DNA from: a virus
DNA length: 64,000 bases
Direction: 5' to 3' (one strand)
IMG/VR virus record: IMGVR_UViG_3300032236_001191
Coordinates: 1 to 64,000 of that record
The notes beneath the pieces are model-generated. The model was not told the DNA's origin. It was given only the letters and a program-made list of their open reading frames with translations, and ran no database searches. The position numbers and the translations under genes are program-made. The first letter of the stretch is position 1. Every line of letters begins with the position of its first letter. Shown one piece after another: positions 39,466 through 49,110 of the stretch.

Positions 39466-41043
39466 ATGGCTACATTCAGTAGACCAGGCGTCTTTATCCA
39501 GGAAGTGGAACTTCCACAGACCATTGAATTGGCAGAAGGCGGCGCAGCTATTGGTGCGTTCGTTGGAGCTCTTGCAAAGGGTCCTACTAACGTTCCAGTA
39601 CTTCTTAGCACTTGGGCTCAATTTACCAAGACTTTTGGAAACCTACAAGACGCATACCCAACAACTTGGGCTGCTTACAACTTTTTTGCTAACGGTGGAC
39701 GCCAGCTTTATGTTAAGCGTGTTACAGGTGCAAATGCTGCAGCAGCTTCAGTAATGCTTACAGATCGTTCAAGCTCACACCTAAACACAATCCTAGTTCA
39801 AGCAGCTAATGCTGGAACATGGGGAAACAACCTAGCTGTTCAAATTCGTGCAGCAGGAAGCGCAAGCCGTTTTGGTATTGCTGTTTACGGATCACCAATT
39901 AATGTTGGAAACCCAACATCTAATTACCTTGAAGGATACACAGACCTTAGCATGGACAAAACAGATCCTCGCTACTTTGCATCTGTTATCAACTCAAGCT
40001 CACCGTATATTCACGTATTTGATCAAAACTCAGCATCAACTCCAAATGACAACATGCCTGTAGTAGGCTCTTTGCTTTATGCTTTGGGTTCAACTACGGC
40101 TGGTGCAGACGGAGATGCTCCTACACGTTCTAACTACGCTGCAGGACTTAGTAGCTTTGATCCAATTCAAACACCACTAGTGTTTAATATTCCAGCTCTT
40201 GGATATCTATACACACCTACTGGAAGCAATAACGATCGTACTAACGTACTTGATATTACTTCAGACCTAGTTGCATACTGCGCTAGCCGTGGAGATGCAT
40301 TTGCTGTTTTGGATACTCCATCAGGACTTGCAGTCTCAGAAGCACAAGCTTTTGCAGCGGATCTTTCCTCTGAATTTGCTGCATCTTCAACAGGTGACGT
40401 AGCAGCTATCTACTACCCATGGTACTTAATCCCAGATACACTTCGTGCATCTCGTGGAGCTACACGTCTTCAGGCACCTGGTGCTGGCGTTGTAGGACAG
40501 TTCCTAGCTACTGATGCATCTCGTGGAGTTCAAAAGACTCCAGCTGGTTTGCAGAACCGCATTGCTCTTGCCGTAGACACAGAACACCAGTTCACAAATG
40601 CTGAACTTGATGCTCTTAACACAGGCGTTGACCCAATCAACCCTATCCGTAACGTTCCTGGTGCAGGAATTGTTATCATGGGTGGACGTACATTGGACAA
40701 CTCTGCAGGCAAGCGCTATATCAATATCCGTCGTTCATTGACCTATATTGAAAAAGAACTAAAGGATAGAATTGCATTTGCTGTATTTGAAAACAATGAC
40801 TCACGTCTTTGGGATCAAATTCGTACAGTATGTAGCTCATTCCTTGGTGCATACTGGCAGCAGGGTGGTCTCCGTGGAGCAACCCCAATCCAGGCCTACT
40901 TCGTAAAATGTGACTCAACAACAACTACAGATGCTGACATTCTTAATGGTCAGATCAACATTGAAATTGGCGTCGCTCTAGAATACCCTGCAGAGTTTAT
41001 TGTGATCAAGCTTGGTCAAATAACCGGCAGCGCTACAGCCTAA
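39466..41043 (+). CDS. tail sheath protein
   Basis: The 525-residue protein is the contractile sheath. It shows the sheath N-terminus (SRPGVFIQEVELPQ), FVGALAKGP, YNFFANGGRQLYVKRV, and the C-terminal fold with FLGAYWQQGGLRGATP and ALEYPAEFIVIKLGQ, which form the inter-subunit handshake in T4 gp18-type sheaths. AAGGAG precedes the ATG. It is followed immediately by the tube gene, as usual in myoviruses. Confidence 0.95.
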   Translation: MATFSRPGVFIQEVELPQTIELAEGGAAIGAFVGALAKGPTNVPVLLSTWAQFTKTFGNLQDAYPTTWAAYNFFANGGRQLYVKRVTGANAAAASVMLTDRSSSHLNTILVQAANAGTWGNNLAVQIRAAGSASRFGIAVYGSPINVGNPTSNYLEGYTDLSMDKTDPRYFASVINSSSPYIHVFDQNSASTPNDNMPVVGSLLYALGSTTAGADGDAPTRSNYAAGLSSFDPIQTPLVFNIPALGYLYTPTGSNNDRTNVLDITSDLVAYCASRGDAFAVLDTPSGLAVSEAQAFAADLSSEFAASSTGDVAAIYYPWYLIPDTLRASRGATRLQAPGAGVVGQFLATDASRGVQKTPAGLQNRIALAVDTEHQFTNAELDALNTGVDPINPIRNVPGAGIVIMGGRTLDNSAGKRYINIRRSLTYIEKELKDRIAFAVFENNDSRLWDQIRTVCSSFLGAYWQQGGLRGATPIQAYFVKCDSTTTTDADILNGQINIEIGVALEYPAEFIVIKLGQITGSATA

Positions 41044-41058
41044 GGAGATATATAAATC

Positions 41059-41682
41059 ATGGCACTTTCAATTGACAATGTATCAAGAACTTTGGCTACG
41101 GATCCAGTCCGTACCTTTAAGTTCCTTGTTTCTTTCAAACCACAGACTAATGATCAGAATTGGGGCGGACTAACAGGATCTATGGGTTTTGTGTCTGTAT
41201 CAGGACTTAGTGTTTCTACTGAGCCGATCGCTTATCGTGAAGGTGGATACAATACTAACGTCCATCAGATCCCTGGTCAGTCTTCATTTACACCACTTAC
41301 TCTTTCTCGTGGCGTAATGATCTCTTCCGGAAATGATGCAAACGCACTATGGATGAAGCGTTTGTTCTCACTCCTAACACCAACAGCTACTTCAGGCGTA
41401 GGCGCAAACTTTCGCTGCACAGTAGACATCGCAGTACTTAGCCATCCAAATCCAAAGGGTTTGACTGCTGAAGGCGGAAAGACTTCTGACAGCGATGCTG
41501 GCCAGCACGTCTCAATGCGCTTCCGTGTGTACAACGCTTGGATCGCAAACCTTGCATACAGCAACTTGGATGCAGGACAGAGCACACTAATGGTTGAAGA
41601 ATTGACACTTGTACACGAGGGATTTGACGTCTCTTATGCTACAAACTACAAGGCTTCAGCAGGCGCTCTTCTAGACAACTAA
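41059..41682 (+). CDS. tail tube protein
   Basis: The 207-residue protein follows the sheath gene by 15 bases. It matches gp19-type tubes: RTFKFLVSFKP, VSGLSVSTEPIAYREGGYN, HQIPGQSSFTPLTLSRG and a C-terminal strand region. It should form the inner tube through which DNA passes. AAGGAG precedes the ATG. Confidence 0.93.
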   Translation: MALSIDNVSRTLATDPVRTFKFLVSFKPQTNDQNWGGLTGSMGFVSVSGLSVSTEPIAYREGGYNTNVHQIPGQSSFTPLTLSRGVMISSGNDANALWMKRLFSLLTPTATSGVGANFRCTVDIAVLSHPNPKGLTAEGGKTSDSDAGQHVSMRFRVYNAWIANLAYSNLDAGQSTLMVEELTLVHEGFDVSYATNYKASAGALLDN

Positions 41683-41708
41683 ACTTCTAAACGTAAAAGG
41701 TAAACAAT

Positions 41709-42533
41709 ATGACTAATGATATCGAGACAATCAGTGCGATGGATAATCCCGTCGCTGCCAACCAACTAATAGAAGCTGCTCTTTCTGATCAGGAGGTAAA
41801 GGCGCCGAAGGTTAAAACCTCGATTCCTTTGCCTCCTGATACAGAGATCAAACTTCCAGGAGGCTTGTATGACCCATTTGATGGCGTCATTAAGACTGCA
41901 GAAGTTAGGGAGCTAACTGGCGCAGATGAAGAGGCTATTGCCCGAATCTCTGATCCAGCTAAAGCTTTGTTAACTATCTTGGAACGAGCCGTAGTAAAGA
42001 TTGGCGATAAGCCAGCCTCTAAAGAACTACTAGACGTTATGCTAGCTGGAGATCGTGAAATGCTACTCCTAGCTATTCGTCGCTTTACCTTCGGAGATAA
42101 GACCGAAGTAGGTCCAGGAATCTGTAACGAATGTGAGTTCGAACAGACCTTTGAAATTGACCTTGATACAGATGTAAACATTAAAGAATTAAATGAGGAT
42201 GATCGAGTATTTACCCTAGACTGCAAGGTTGGGCAGGTAGTTGTATCACTTCCAAATGGAGCTGTTCAAAAAGCTCTAGTAAACGCTACAAATAAGAACT
42301 CAGCTGAGCTAGATACAATCTTGCTTAAGGGCTGCATTTCTTCTATCAATGAGATCCCAATTATGAATGTTCAACAGGTCAAAGACCTGAGCATCAAGGA
42401 TCGTCGTGATATCCTAACAGCTATAACATCTCGCAACCCTGGCCCACTACTCAGCGAAATCAAGAAACCATGCGCTTCTTGCGGCGTGGAGGTACCGCTT
42501 CCGCTTACTCTAGCGGAATTGTTTCAAGGCTGA
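41709..42533 (+). CDS. tail assembly chaperone, zero-frame product
   Basis: The 274-residue protein lies between the tube and tape measure genes. It has a helical N-terminal half and two CxxC pairs (GICNEC near residue 140 and CASCG near residue 258) that could form one zinc ribbon, as in T4-type baseplate hub assembly or tail chaperone proteins. The 3' end holds a likely +1 frameshift site at 42522-42525 which adds a C-terminal extension. Such frameshifted chaperones wrap the tape measure during tail assembly. Confidence 0.75.
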   Translation: MTNDIETISAMDNPVAANQLIEAALSDQEVKAPKVKTSIPLPPDTEIKLPGGLYDPFDGVIKTAEVRELTGADEEAIARISDPAKALLTILERAVVKIGDKPASKELLDVMLAGDREMLLLAIRRFTFGDKTEVGPGICNECEFEQTFEIDLDTDVNIKELNEDDRVFTLDCKVGQVVVSLPNGAVQKALVNATNKNSAELDTILLKGCISSINEIPIMNVQQVKDLSIKDRRDILTAITSRNPGPLLSEIKKPCASCGVEVPLPLTLAELFQG

Positions 42534-42666
42534 ACTAAGCTACGAAATGCTTATTGAGACGTACGATGTACTCTCAATGTTGTACCCCGGATGGAGCTTG
42601 GAAGAAATACGATCGTTTTCTTTTAGAGAACGAACTATGTGGTTAATACAAAACCGTAATCGTTAA
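42514..42666 (+). CDS. tail chaperone frameshift extension (+1 frame)
   Basis: The +1 frame is open from a TAG at 42511-42513 to TAA at 42664-42666 and encodes KAELSYEMLIETYDVL, then LYPGWSLEEIRSFSFRE, which looks like the second part of tail chaperones that are made by frameshifting. At the overlap, TTT-C (42522-42525) lets a Phe tRNA re-pair from TTT to TTC just before the zero-frame TGA. A separate start at ATG 42547 is possible but lacks a good ribosome site. The fused product would run from 41709 to 42666. Confidence 0.65.
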   Translation, partial: RNCFKAELSYEMLIETYDVLSMLYPGWSLEEIRSFSFRERTMWLIQNRNR

Positions 42667-42679
42667 GGTGGTGAGTTAA

Positions 42680-45616
42680 GTGGCAGCAACGCAAAATATG
42701 ATGACTCCTGGTCAAAACCCTGATGCAAATGAGCAGGGTATGATTGAGGTGCTTGAAAAGAAGCTGCCTGGAATCTTAAAGATCTTTGAAAAGATTACGG
42801 AACAAACTAAAAAACAGTTTAACTATACCCAAAAGACCATGGGTAACTTTAATGGTGGGGATGCTGGTGGGGGCAAACTTGGCTTAGGTTCATTTGGTTT
42901 AAGCAGAGGCCAAGTTGCTCTTGGTATGGGTGTGATGGCTGGTGCCTCATACATGAGTATGGCACCTAATACTATGTCTGCGGTAACTCAGCGCATGAGT
43001 GCAGACTCTATGTCTGGACGCATGAATAGTGCAGGCATGACTTCAAGAAGTATTATTGCCCAGTCTAATAAATTAGTTGCAGGTGGCGCTACAAGCGCTA
43101 TGGGCCCTACGATGGCCGCTATGAACCTTTCTTACCAGGGTGGTTACTCAGTAAGCTCCCTTAGCTCTAAGAACGTTATGGCAAGCCTAGGAGGCCTTAG
43201 CGCCCTTACTGGTGGGTCTAACGAGCAGGTAGCTTCTACCATGGCCGGTATGAACGGTATGGGATTTTTACGTGCCGGAATTAACATCCGTGACTCAAAG
43301 GGACAACTTCTTCCAATCCCTCAAATTGTAAACCAAGTTTATAAAGTTTTGTACGGTGGTCGTACACCTACAGCTGATCAAGCTAATATGCTTCTTAACC
43401 CTAACTCAAAGGGTTGGAAGACACTTATGATGATTACTGGCGGAGATGCAAATCTTAGCCAGACTATTGCTATGGCCGTTCGTGATCGTGCTGCTAATGG
43501 TAAAGACCTTGCTAACAACGCATACTCAAGCGCCCAGGGTACTTTAGACCGTATGGGTGTAAGTAAAGACGCACCTACTAGAGCTAACTTTAGATTTAAT
43601 AGCAGTGAGAATAAAGTATTACAGGCTACTGAAAAAGGATTAGTAGGCGGATATAACGCATCTCTTAACACAGCAGCTGGACTAAACAATGGTTTTGCAC
43701 AGCTAGCAAGTCTTCTTGGACCGGTTAACGATGGGTTGATGACTCTTAAAGGCATACTCCAAACATTTCCTAATGCAGGTAATATGGGCGGAACTGTTTC
43801 TGGACTTACTGCTATGGGATCAAACTTAGCTGGTAGCGCACTTCAATACGGAATGATGAGTAAAGCATTTGGTGGAGGAGCTGCTGGTTCTGGAGCGTTA
43901 GCTGCTACAGAAGAAGCCGCTGTAGTAGGCGGGTCTATGATGAGTCGTCTTAAAGGTGGATTTGGAAAAGTAGGGTCTAACTTATTTAAGGGTGGACTTG
44001 GAAAACTTTTTAAAGGTGGTTTAATTTCTTTAGGCGGAAACCTTGTTGGAGATGTTGTTAAAGGACATTCTGCAAAAGGTAGTGGACGCTCAAGAGCAGG
44101 TAATGCTCTTAAGACTGGCGCTTCTTGGGCTGCAATGGCAAGTTTATTTGCCCCTGAAACTTTTGGTTTATCTACAGCAATTGCAGGAATTGCAGGCGGT
44201 ATTTATGGAGCATTTCAGGGTGGTCCTAATGATGGCATGACCTTAAGTAACCCATCAGATTCTAAGAGCCAAGCTTCAGGATCTGCAACTATGGCATTAC
44301 CAGTTCCTAAAGGAACTCCTATTACATCTCCTTTTGGACACCGTAAAGGTGGGCAAGGCATTTCAAGTAACCACCAAGGTATTGACTATGGCGTTGCCGA
44401 GAATACAAATATTACCGCTGCAGCAGATGGTGTTGTTACTGAAGTAGGTAACGGTGGTGGTTACGGTAACTATATTATTATTAAGCACGGAAATAAATCA
44501 ACTCTTTATGCTCACTTAAATACAGCTTTAGTTAGCAAAGGTCAGTCCGTAAAAAAGGGAACTGTAATTGCTAAGTCTGGTGGTAAAAAGGGTGCGCCTG
44601 GTGCAGGCCACTCTACTGGTCCACACCTTCACTTTGAGTTGCGTGATAATGGTGGTCGTGGTGCAGGTGGCCGTGTTAACCCTTCAAACTGGTTTGGAAA
44701 AACTGCCGGTTGGATTGGTAACCTAGCAAGTAAAGCTTTTGGGTTTGTAAAGAGTGTATTAACTGGGCATGACCCATTTGCTTCCCATAGTGGAAGCGTA
44801 TTGTCACACAATAACAACCCACAATTTAAAGGTCTTTCTGATTTAAGTAGTCCTGGAATTTCTGGATTACTTTCACAAAATGTTTCTCGTGGTAGACCTA
44901 TTGGGTGGGAAGATATTGTCAACAAAGTTGGCGCTAAAAATATTGCAAAGCTAAAGGGCAATCCAAACTCTGTGGGCGATGTATATACCCCTGCAGATGG
45001 AGATGCGGGCCATATGGTTGGTGGCAGCCGTAAGGGTCTTATGAAAATGCTCTATGCCCAAGGCTTCAGAGGGGCTGGTTTAGAGACTGCGTTTGCTGTA
45101 GCACTTGCTGAGTCTGGTGGAGTAAGCCGAAGAAACTATAGCCTTAAAACTGGTGATGATTCTTATGGCGCATTTCAGATTAATATGCTTGGGTCATTAG
45201 GTCCTGCACGTAGAAAGAAATTTGGTCTTAGTAAAGACTCTGACCTTCTTGACGGTAAAACCAACTTAAGAGTTGCGTATACAATGTCCCATGAAGGAAA
45301 TAATTTTAAAGCTTGGTCCACATACAAGAACGGTAAATTTGCTTCCTACCTAGACGATGCCTATAAAACTGAAAAAGCTGCAGGTATCGGTGGCGGCACA
45401 CAAGCTGTCGGTGTGGGTAGTATGCCAGAGCACAACATGTCTCATGGCAGGTCTGGTGGGGGAGCCCACCTCAGTGCCAACACAAACATAGAGGTTAAAG
45501 TTAATATGCAAGTGCATATTGAACGCTCTAGTTTCCAAGAAGCGGATAAGATGTTTAAGCAATTTGCCCACCGTATTGAGACAGATTTACGACACCACAT
45601 TGGAGGAACTTACTAA
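42680..45616 (+). CDS. tape measure protein with M23 peptidase and lysozyme-like domains
   Basis: The 978-residue protein sets tail length and passes down the tube at infection. Residues 1-520 are Ala/Gly/Met/Ser-rich helical sequence with hydrophobic stretches. Residues ~540-675 form an M23 peptidase: H565 and D569 (NHQGIDYG), then HLHFE (H649, H651), all zinc or catalytic ligands present. Residues ~780-910 form a lysozyme-like domain with likely catalytic Glu811 (ALAESGG) and GDDSYGAFQINM. Starts with GTG. The C-terminal ~60 residues are helical. The two domains would open the cell wall during DNA entry. Confidence 0.9.
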   Translation: MAATQNMMTPGQNPDANEQGMIEVLEKKLPGILKIFEKITEQTKKQFNYTQKTMGNFNGGDAGGGKLGLGSFGLSRGQVALGMGVMAGASYMSMAPNTMSAVTQRMSADSMSGRMNSAGMTSRSIIAQSNKLVAGGATSAMGPTMAAMNLSYQGGYSVSSLSSKNVMASLGGLSALTGGSNEQVASTMAGMNGMGFLRAGINIRDSKGQLLPIPQIVNQVYKVLYGGRTPTADQANMLLNPNSKGWKTLMMITGGDANLSQTIAMAVRDRAANGKDLANNAYSSAQGTLDRMGVSKDAPTRANFRFNSSENKVLQATEKGLVGGYNASLNTAAGLNNGFAQLASLLGPVNDGLMTLKGILQTFPNAGNMGGTVSGLTAMGSNLAGSALQYGMMSKAFGGGAAGSGALAATEEAAVVGGSMMSRLKGGFGKVGSNLFKGGLGKLFKGGLISLGGNLVGDVVKGHSAKGSGRSRAGNALKTGASWAAMASLFAPETFGLSTAIAGIAGGIYGAFQGGPNDGMTLSNPSDSKSQASGSATMALPVPKGTPITSPFGHRKGGQGISSNHQGIDYGVAENTNITAAADGVVTEVGNGGGYGNYIIIKHGNKSTLYAHLNTALVSKGQSVKKGTVIAKSGGKKGAPGAGHSTGPHLHFELRDNGGRGAGGRVNPSNWFGKTAGWIGNLASKAFGFVKSVLTGHDPFASHSGSVLSHNNNPQFKGLSDLSSPGISGLLSQNVSRGRPIGWEDIVNKVGAKNIAKLKGNPNSVGDVYTPADGDAGHMVGGSRKGLMKMLYAQGFRGAGLETAFAVALAESGGVSRRNYSLKTGDDSYGAFQINMLGSLGPARRKKFGLSKDSDLLDGKTNLRVAYTMSHEGNNFKAWSTYKNGKFASYLDDAYKTEKAAGIGGGTQAVGVGSMPEHNMSHGRSGGGAHLSANTNIEVKVNMQVHIERSSFQEADKMFKQFAHRIETDLRHHIGGTY

Positions 45617-47370
45617 TGGCCGTAGATTACTACTACACTCAATATCTTCAGCAGGCAGTAAATCAAACATATGAGAGTATTGATATTCCCAATGTTTCTG
45701 TATCTTGGTCTGACTTTTTAGTTAATACAGGCGGAGTGGCTGGCACAAATCAAGCAGGAAGCTATACTGGAAATTACAACCTTTTAGGTTGGGTTATAAA
45801 GGTATACAAAAAAGAAAGCCCTAGTTCTCCTGCTGTTTTAATGACCTCAGATGATGTTACCGTACGCTTTGGTGCTCCAGACGGTCCTTTAGCCCAATAC
45901 TACAAAGGCGTTAAGATTACTAATGGGGGTAAAGCTTTTTATATTGAAGTTAACTATGACAATGTACTAGCTGCAAAAAAACCTTTAGTACTTAAGCCTG
46001 TAATGGCAGTAACTCTAAAGTCTAACGGTAACCACGTATCTTATAGCAAATCCGCTTCTGGTATAGATCTGCAAAGCGTTACTTTTACCCAAAGTCAAAC
46101 TTATCCACCTATACCTACAGCGTTAATTGCTGCTGTAAGCCCGGGTTATGACCCAGGATTAAATAATGGAAACACATCTAATATTCATTATAATTTTGCT
46201 ACCAAGCAGTATGTAGGCATTCAAATGGTTACAGACAGCAAAACAAATACAACGTCTTATTATGCACTTTATTACGACCCAAAAACTAAAAAACAAGTTG
46301 GGGATAAAGTATACCTTGGAAAAGAAAAAGCAAACTCTAGGGGTAAAGTTTGGGCAAAAGGACAAGCTCTTTTAATTGATGCTATTGATAGCCAAAATAA
46401 GACAAGTGCTGTTGGAGACTCTACAAAACGCTATCATGATAGTGTAGTCCCAGATCAACCTGCAGCTACCTCTCCTGCCCCACCGTACCCTACAGACTCA
46501 AATAGATGGAATCCTCCTACCCACCTATACACTAAAAACTTTTCAACAGGGTTGTTTTTAAATAGTTTAATTAAAAATGATAAACAACTTTTAGATAGTA
46601 CCCTTAATAATAGCGAGATTCTTCCAGGTATGGAATTTCTTTCTACAAACTATAGCGTTCCTAGCACCCTATACAGCATTAATACTAATCTTTTTGAACC
46701 TAGTTTAGGTCATATTGGTAATATGTACCAAGATGCTGCTACTGCAAAAGCTATTAACCAAGACCACCCAGATAAACAATGGGGATTTAGGTTTATGTAT
46801 AATCCTAATCAAATTGGGTATAGCAATACTGCGGATAATAGTGTTGACTATACACTTGGTCAGGCAGATCCAGCTAACCTATTAGCTGGCAATATGACGG
46901 TTAATTTTCAACTGTATATTAATAGAATTATCGATATGTCATATCTTCGGGGTACTCAAGCCCCTGGACAAATGGGGTATGCAAGACAGCTTACCCAAGA
47001 TGAAAAAGACGGGTTAACGTACCGTGGTACTGAATATGACCTAGAATTTTTATACCGAGTTCTTGGTGGAGATCCAATTAAAAATAACGCAACAATTGGT
47101 GCCGCAGGAAACTTAGGAGTAAGCGCAGATATTGGGCTTATTAAAGCTGTTCCTATATGGTTGTCTATTAACCCTGTGTATAAACTTTTTGGTGCTGTAG
47201 CTAGTATGTCCGTAAACCATGTTTTATTTACTATGGATATGGTACCTATGTTAACTACTGTAGACATTACCTTTAACCGTTTTCCTGCCTTATTTAACCT
47301 TGCGGATAGCGATCCAAAGTCTGATTCACGTCAAGCCTTTAAAAAGTTTATTACCGGAAAGGCGCAGTAG
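45616..47370 (+). CDS. tail/baseplate structural protein, 584 aa
   Basis: The 584-residue protein follows the tape measure gene. The N-terminal half is beta-rich with a YTGNYNLLGW segment. The C-terminal half contains WGFRFMYNPNQIGYS, GNMTVNFQLYINRI and GLTYRGTEYDLEFLYRVLGG, typical of proteins that dock between tape measure and LysM-like hub components in contractile tails. Its ATG overlaps the preceding stop. The exact role (hub adaptor) is inferred from order. Confidence 0.65.
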   Translation: MAVDYYYTQYLQQAVNQTYESIDIPNVSVSWSDFLVNTGGVAGTNQAGSYTGNYNLLGWVIKVYKKESPSSPAVLMTSDDVTVRFGAPDGPLAQYYKGVKITNGGKAFYIEVNYDNVLAAKKPLVLKPVMAVTLKSNGNHVSYSKSASGIDLQSVTFTQSQTYPPIPTALIAAVSPGYDPGLNNGNTSNIHYNFATKQYVGIQMVTDSKTNTTSYYALYYDPKTKKQVGDKVYLGKEKANSRGKVWAKGQALLIDAIDSQNKTSAVGDSTKRYHDSVVPDQPAATSPAPPYPTDSNRWNPPTHLYTKNFSTGLFLNSLIKNDKQLLDSTLNNSEILPGMEFLSTNYSVPSTLYSINTNLFEPSLGHIGNMYQDAATAKAINQDHPDKQWGFRFMYNPNQIGYSNTADNSVDYTLGQADPANLLAGNMTVNFQLYINRIIDMSYLRGTQAPGQMGYARQLTQDEKDGLTYRGTEYDLEFLYRVLGGDPIKNNATIGAAGNLGVSADIGLIKAVPIWLSINPVYKLFGAVASMSVNHVLFTMDMVPMLTTVDITFNRFPALFNLADSDPKSDSRQAFKKFITGKAQ

Positions 47371-47373
47371 TAA

Positions 47374-47667
47374 ATGGCTAAAACTAATATCGAAAGAGTT
47401 TCTAGGTATAACGATGGACCACTACTTCAGCTGCCGTATGAGCATACCAACACCTATGCAATCAGCGTATACCGCAATTGGGTTAAATCTAAGACAGTAA
47501 GCTATAAAGAGTATACCTGGGTATCAGGAGATACTTTGGCCAGCCTTGCAGTTAAGTACTGTGGCGGCGCTAAATACTGGTGGGAAATTATGGATATCAA
47601 CCCTGAAATTACAGACCCTTTTTATATCGATCCTGGCACAATTATAAGAGTTCCATATGGCAACTAA
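47374..47667 (+). CDS. LysM-type baseplate hub protein, 97 aa
   Basis: A 97-residue protein whose C-terminal 50 residues form a LysM-like fold: WVSGDTLASLAVKYCG, KYWWEIMDINPEI and PGTIIRVP. This resembles the gp53/tail protein X family, which joins the tube to the baseplate. It overlaps the hub gene by 11 bases. Confidence 0.8.
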   Translation: MAKTNIERVSRYNDGPLLQLPYEHTNTYAISVYRNWVKSKTVSYKEYTWVSGDTLASLAVKYCGGAKYWWEIMDINPEITDPFYIDPGTIIRVPYGN

Positions 47668-48514
47668 TTTTTCTAATGTACCGGTTTACCTGCCATATCC
47701 TTGGCGAGATCAAACTCTTAATTCTGATTTTAAGGTTAGATTCCCAGACTTTGCAGAACAGCCTAAGATTATCTTTACCGGAGCAGATCTTACACAAACT
47801 CAAGCTGAACATGATAGATTAGTTCTTTATGTTAAAGGTAAACCGTTTAGACTTGAGGACACCGTTAAATCGGAAGATCTTGTTGTTTTTACCTATACAA
47901 CAGATAAAAATGTAGTTGAGTGGCATGGGTATGTAACTAGCATTGAACAAAACTCTGATATTCAAGGCGTAGCGCAAACCTTTATTAATTGTATTGGTGC
48001 ATCCTATGTATTTAAAGATACTGATCAAAAGATTTATAGGGATGTTACGGCAGACCAGGTTGTTGCTAGGGTATGCCAAAAGCATTCTTTTTCTGCCAAT
48101 ACTCAACGGCATCCTCGTGTAAAATCTTCTATCTCTCAAACTGGTCAATCAGATTGGCAGTTTCTTAGGTCTTTGGCTATGCAAACAGGGTACGCTTTAC
48201 GGGCAGATAATACTACCATTACCTTTTGCTCTAAAAATAAAATTACTGATGCTAAAAAAACATCTGCCCCATACTTTTACTATATAGACTCACCTACTGG
48301 TGGAAACGTACCTACTACTCTTAGAACTCTTGGAAGCATAGTTGCCTTTAAACCTATTATCTCTGATTACTCCCCTGAAATGGGTGTTACTGTAGATAGG
48401 GTAGTAAGTGGATTTAACATAGCTGCACAGACCACTGTAAAAACTACACACCCACATTTTGTTAATACTTCAGGTAAAGGTGCTGTAACTCCAAGTCAGG
48501 ATTACTTCTCATGA
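47657..48514 (+). CDS. baseplate hub protein, N-terminal part
   Basis: A 285-residue protein that looks like the first three-quarters of gp27/GPD-type hubs: DFKVRFPDF-like start, DRLVLYVKG, YVTSIEQNSD, a helical CQKHSF region and SDWQFLRSLAMQTGYALRAD. The canonical C-terminal domain is missing and appears to be encoded in the next gene, which begins in a four-base ATGA overlap. Confidence 0.75.
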   Translation: MATNFSNVPVYLPYPWRDQTLNSDFKVRFPDFAEQPKIIFTGADLTQTQAEHDRLVLYVKGKPFRLEDTVKSEDLVVFTYTTDKNVVEWHGYVTSIEQNSDIQGVAQTFINCIGASYVFKDTDQKIYRDVTADQVVARVCQKHSFSANTQRHPRVKSSISQTGQSDWQFLRSLAMQTGYALRADNTTITFCSKNKITDAKKTSAPYFYYIDSPTGGNVPTTLRTLGSIVAFKPIISDYSPEMGVTVDRVVSGFNIAAQTTVKTTHPHFVNTSGKGAVTPSQDYFS

Positions 48515-49110
48515 CAAGTGCGTTTTCTAATCCTAATCCTAAAGCTAAATTTAAAAAGCATTATGTTCATGAGGTAGTTGCAAATGCTAATGACTCTAAG
48601 CTTCTTGCCCTTGACATGGCAAATACGCATAGATATCAGTATAGAGCTACTGTTACAGTTGCCGGTAATTCTTTAGTTAAACCTTATGATCCAATATACC
48701 TGGATGGCTTGCCAAATGGTATGTCTGGTTACTGGACAGTAATATCAGTAACCCATGGTTTTGGTGGTATGGATGGATACTACATAATGACTCTTACTGT
48801 TGGAACTGATGTGCTGGGGGATGTAAATCCAGACGCTGCTACCGCTATTCCAAAAAGAGATGTTGAAGGAGAGTTGGCTGGAACCTCTTTAGAAACTTAT
48901 GACACGATGATTTCTAAATACTCTACTTCGCCAAACTCTTCAGACTTTCCAGCAATATACACCGATGCGGTAAGCCCAAAGGTAACCCCACCCCATACAA
49001 CCATTCCTAACCCAACTCAGGATATTTATGCAGTAACCCCACCCACGTTTAAATCTGGTAAACGTGCTGTAAAATGGACCTCTACAAGTTCTGGGAGGGT
49101 TATTCGATGA
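48511..49110 (+). CDS. baseplate hub protein, C-terminal part
   Basis: A 199-residue protein with the closing domain of gp27/GPD-type hubs: ATVTVAGNSLVKPYDPIYL, GYWTVISVTHGFG and GYYIMTLTVGTDVLG. The tail (residues 110-199) is a Pro/Thr/Ser linker. It is translationally coupled to the N-terminal hub gene by ATGA and to the spike gene by ATGA. Confidence 0.7.
   Translation: MTSAFSNPNPKAKFKKHYVHEVVANANDSKLLALDMANTHRYQYRATVTVAGNSLVKPYDPIYLDGLPNGMSGYWTVISVTHGFGGMDGYYIMTLTVGTDVLGDVNPDAATAIPKRDVEGELAGTSLETYDTMISKYSTSPNSSDFPAIYTDAVSPKVTPPHTTIPNPTQDIYAVTPPTFKSGKRAVKWTSTSSGRVIR

Noticed and set aside
42547-42666. A separate 39-residue gene starting at ATG 42547
   Set aside because: No adequate ribosome site, and the +1 frame is open upstream to the slippery TTTC; the frameshift extension explains it better.
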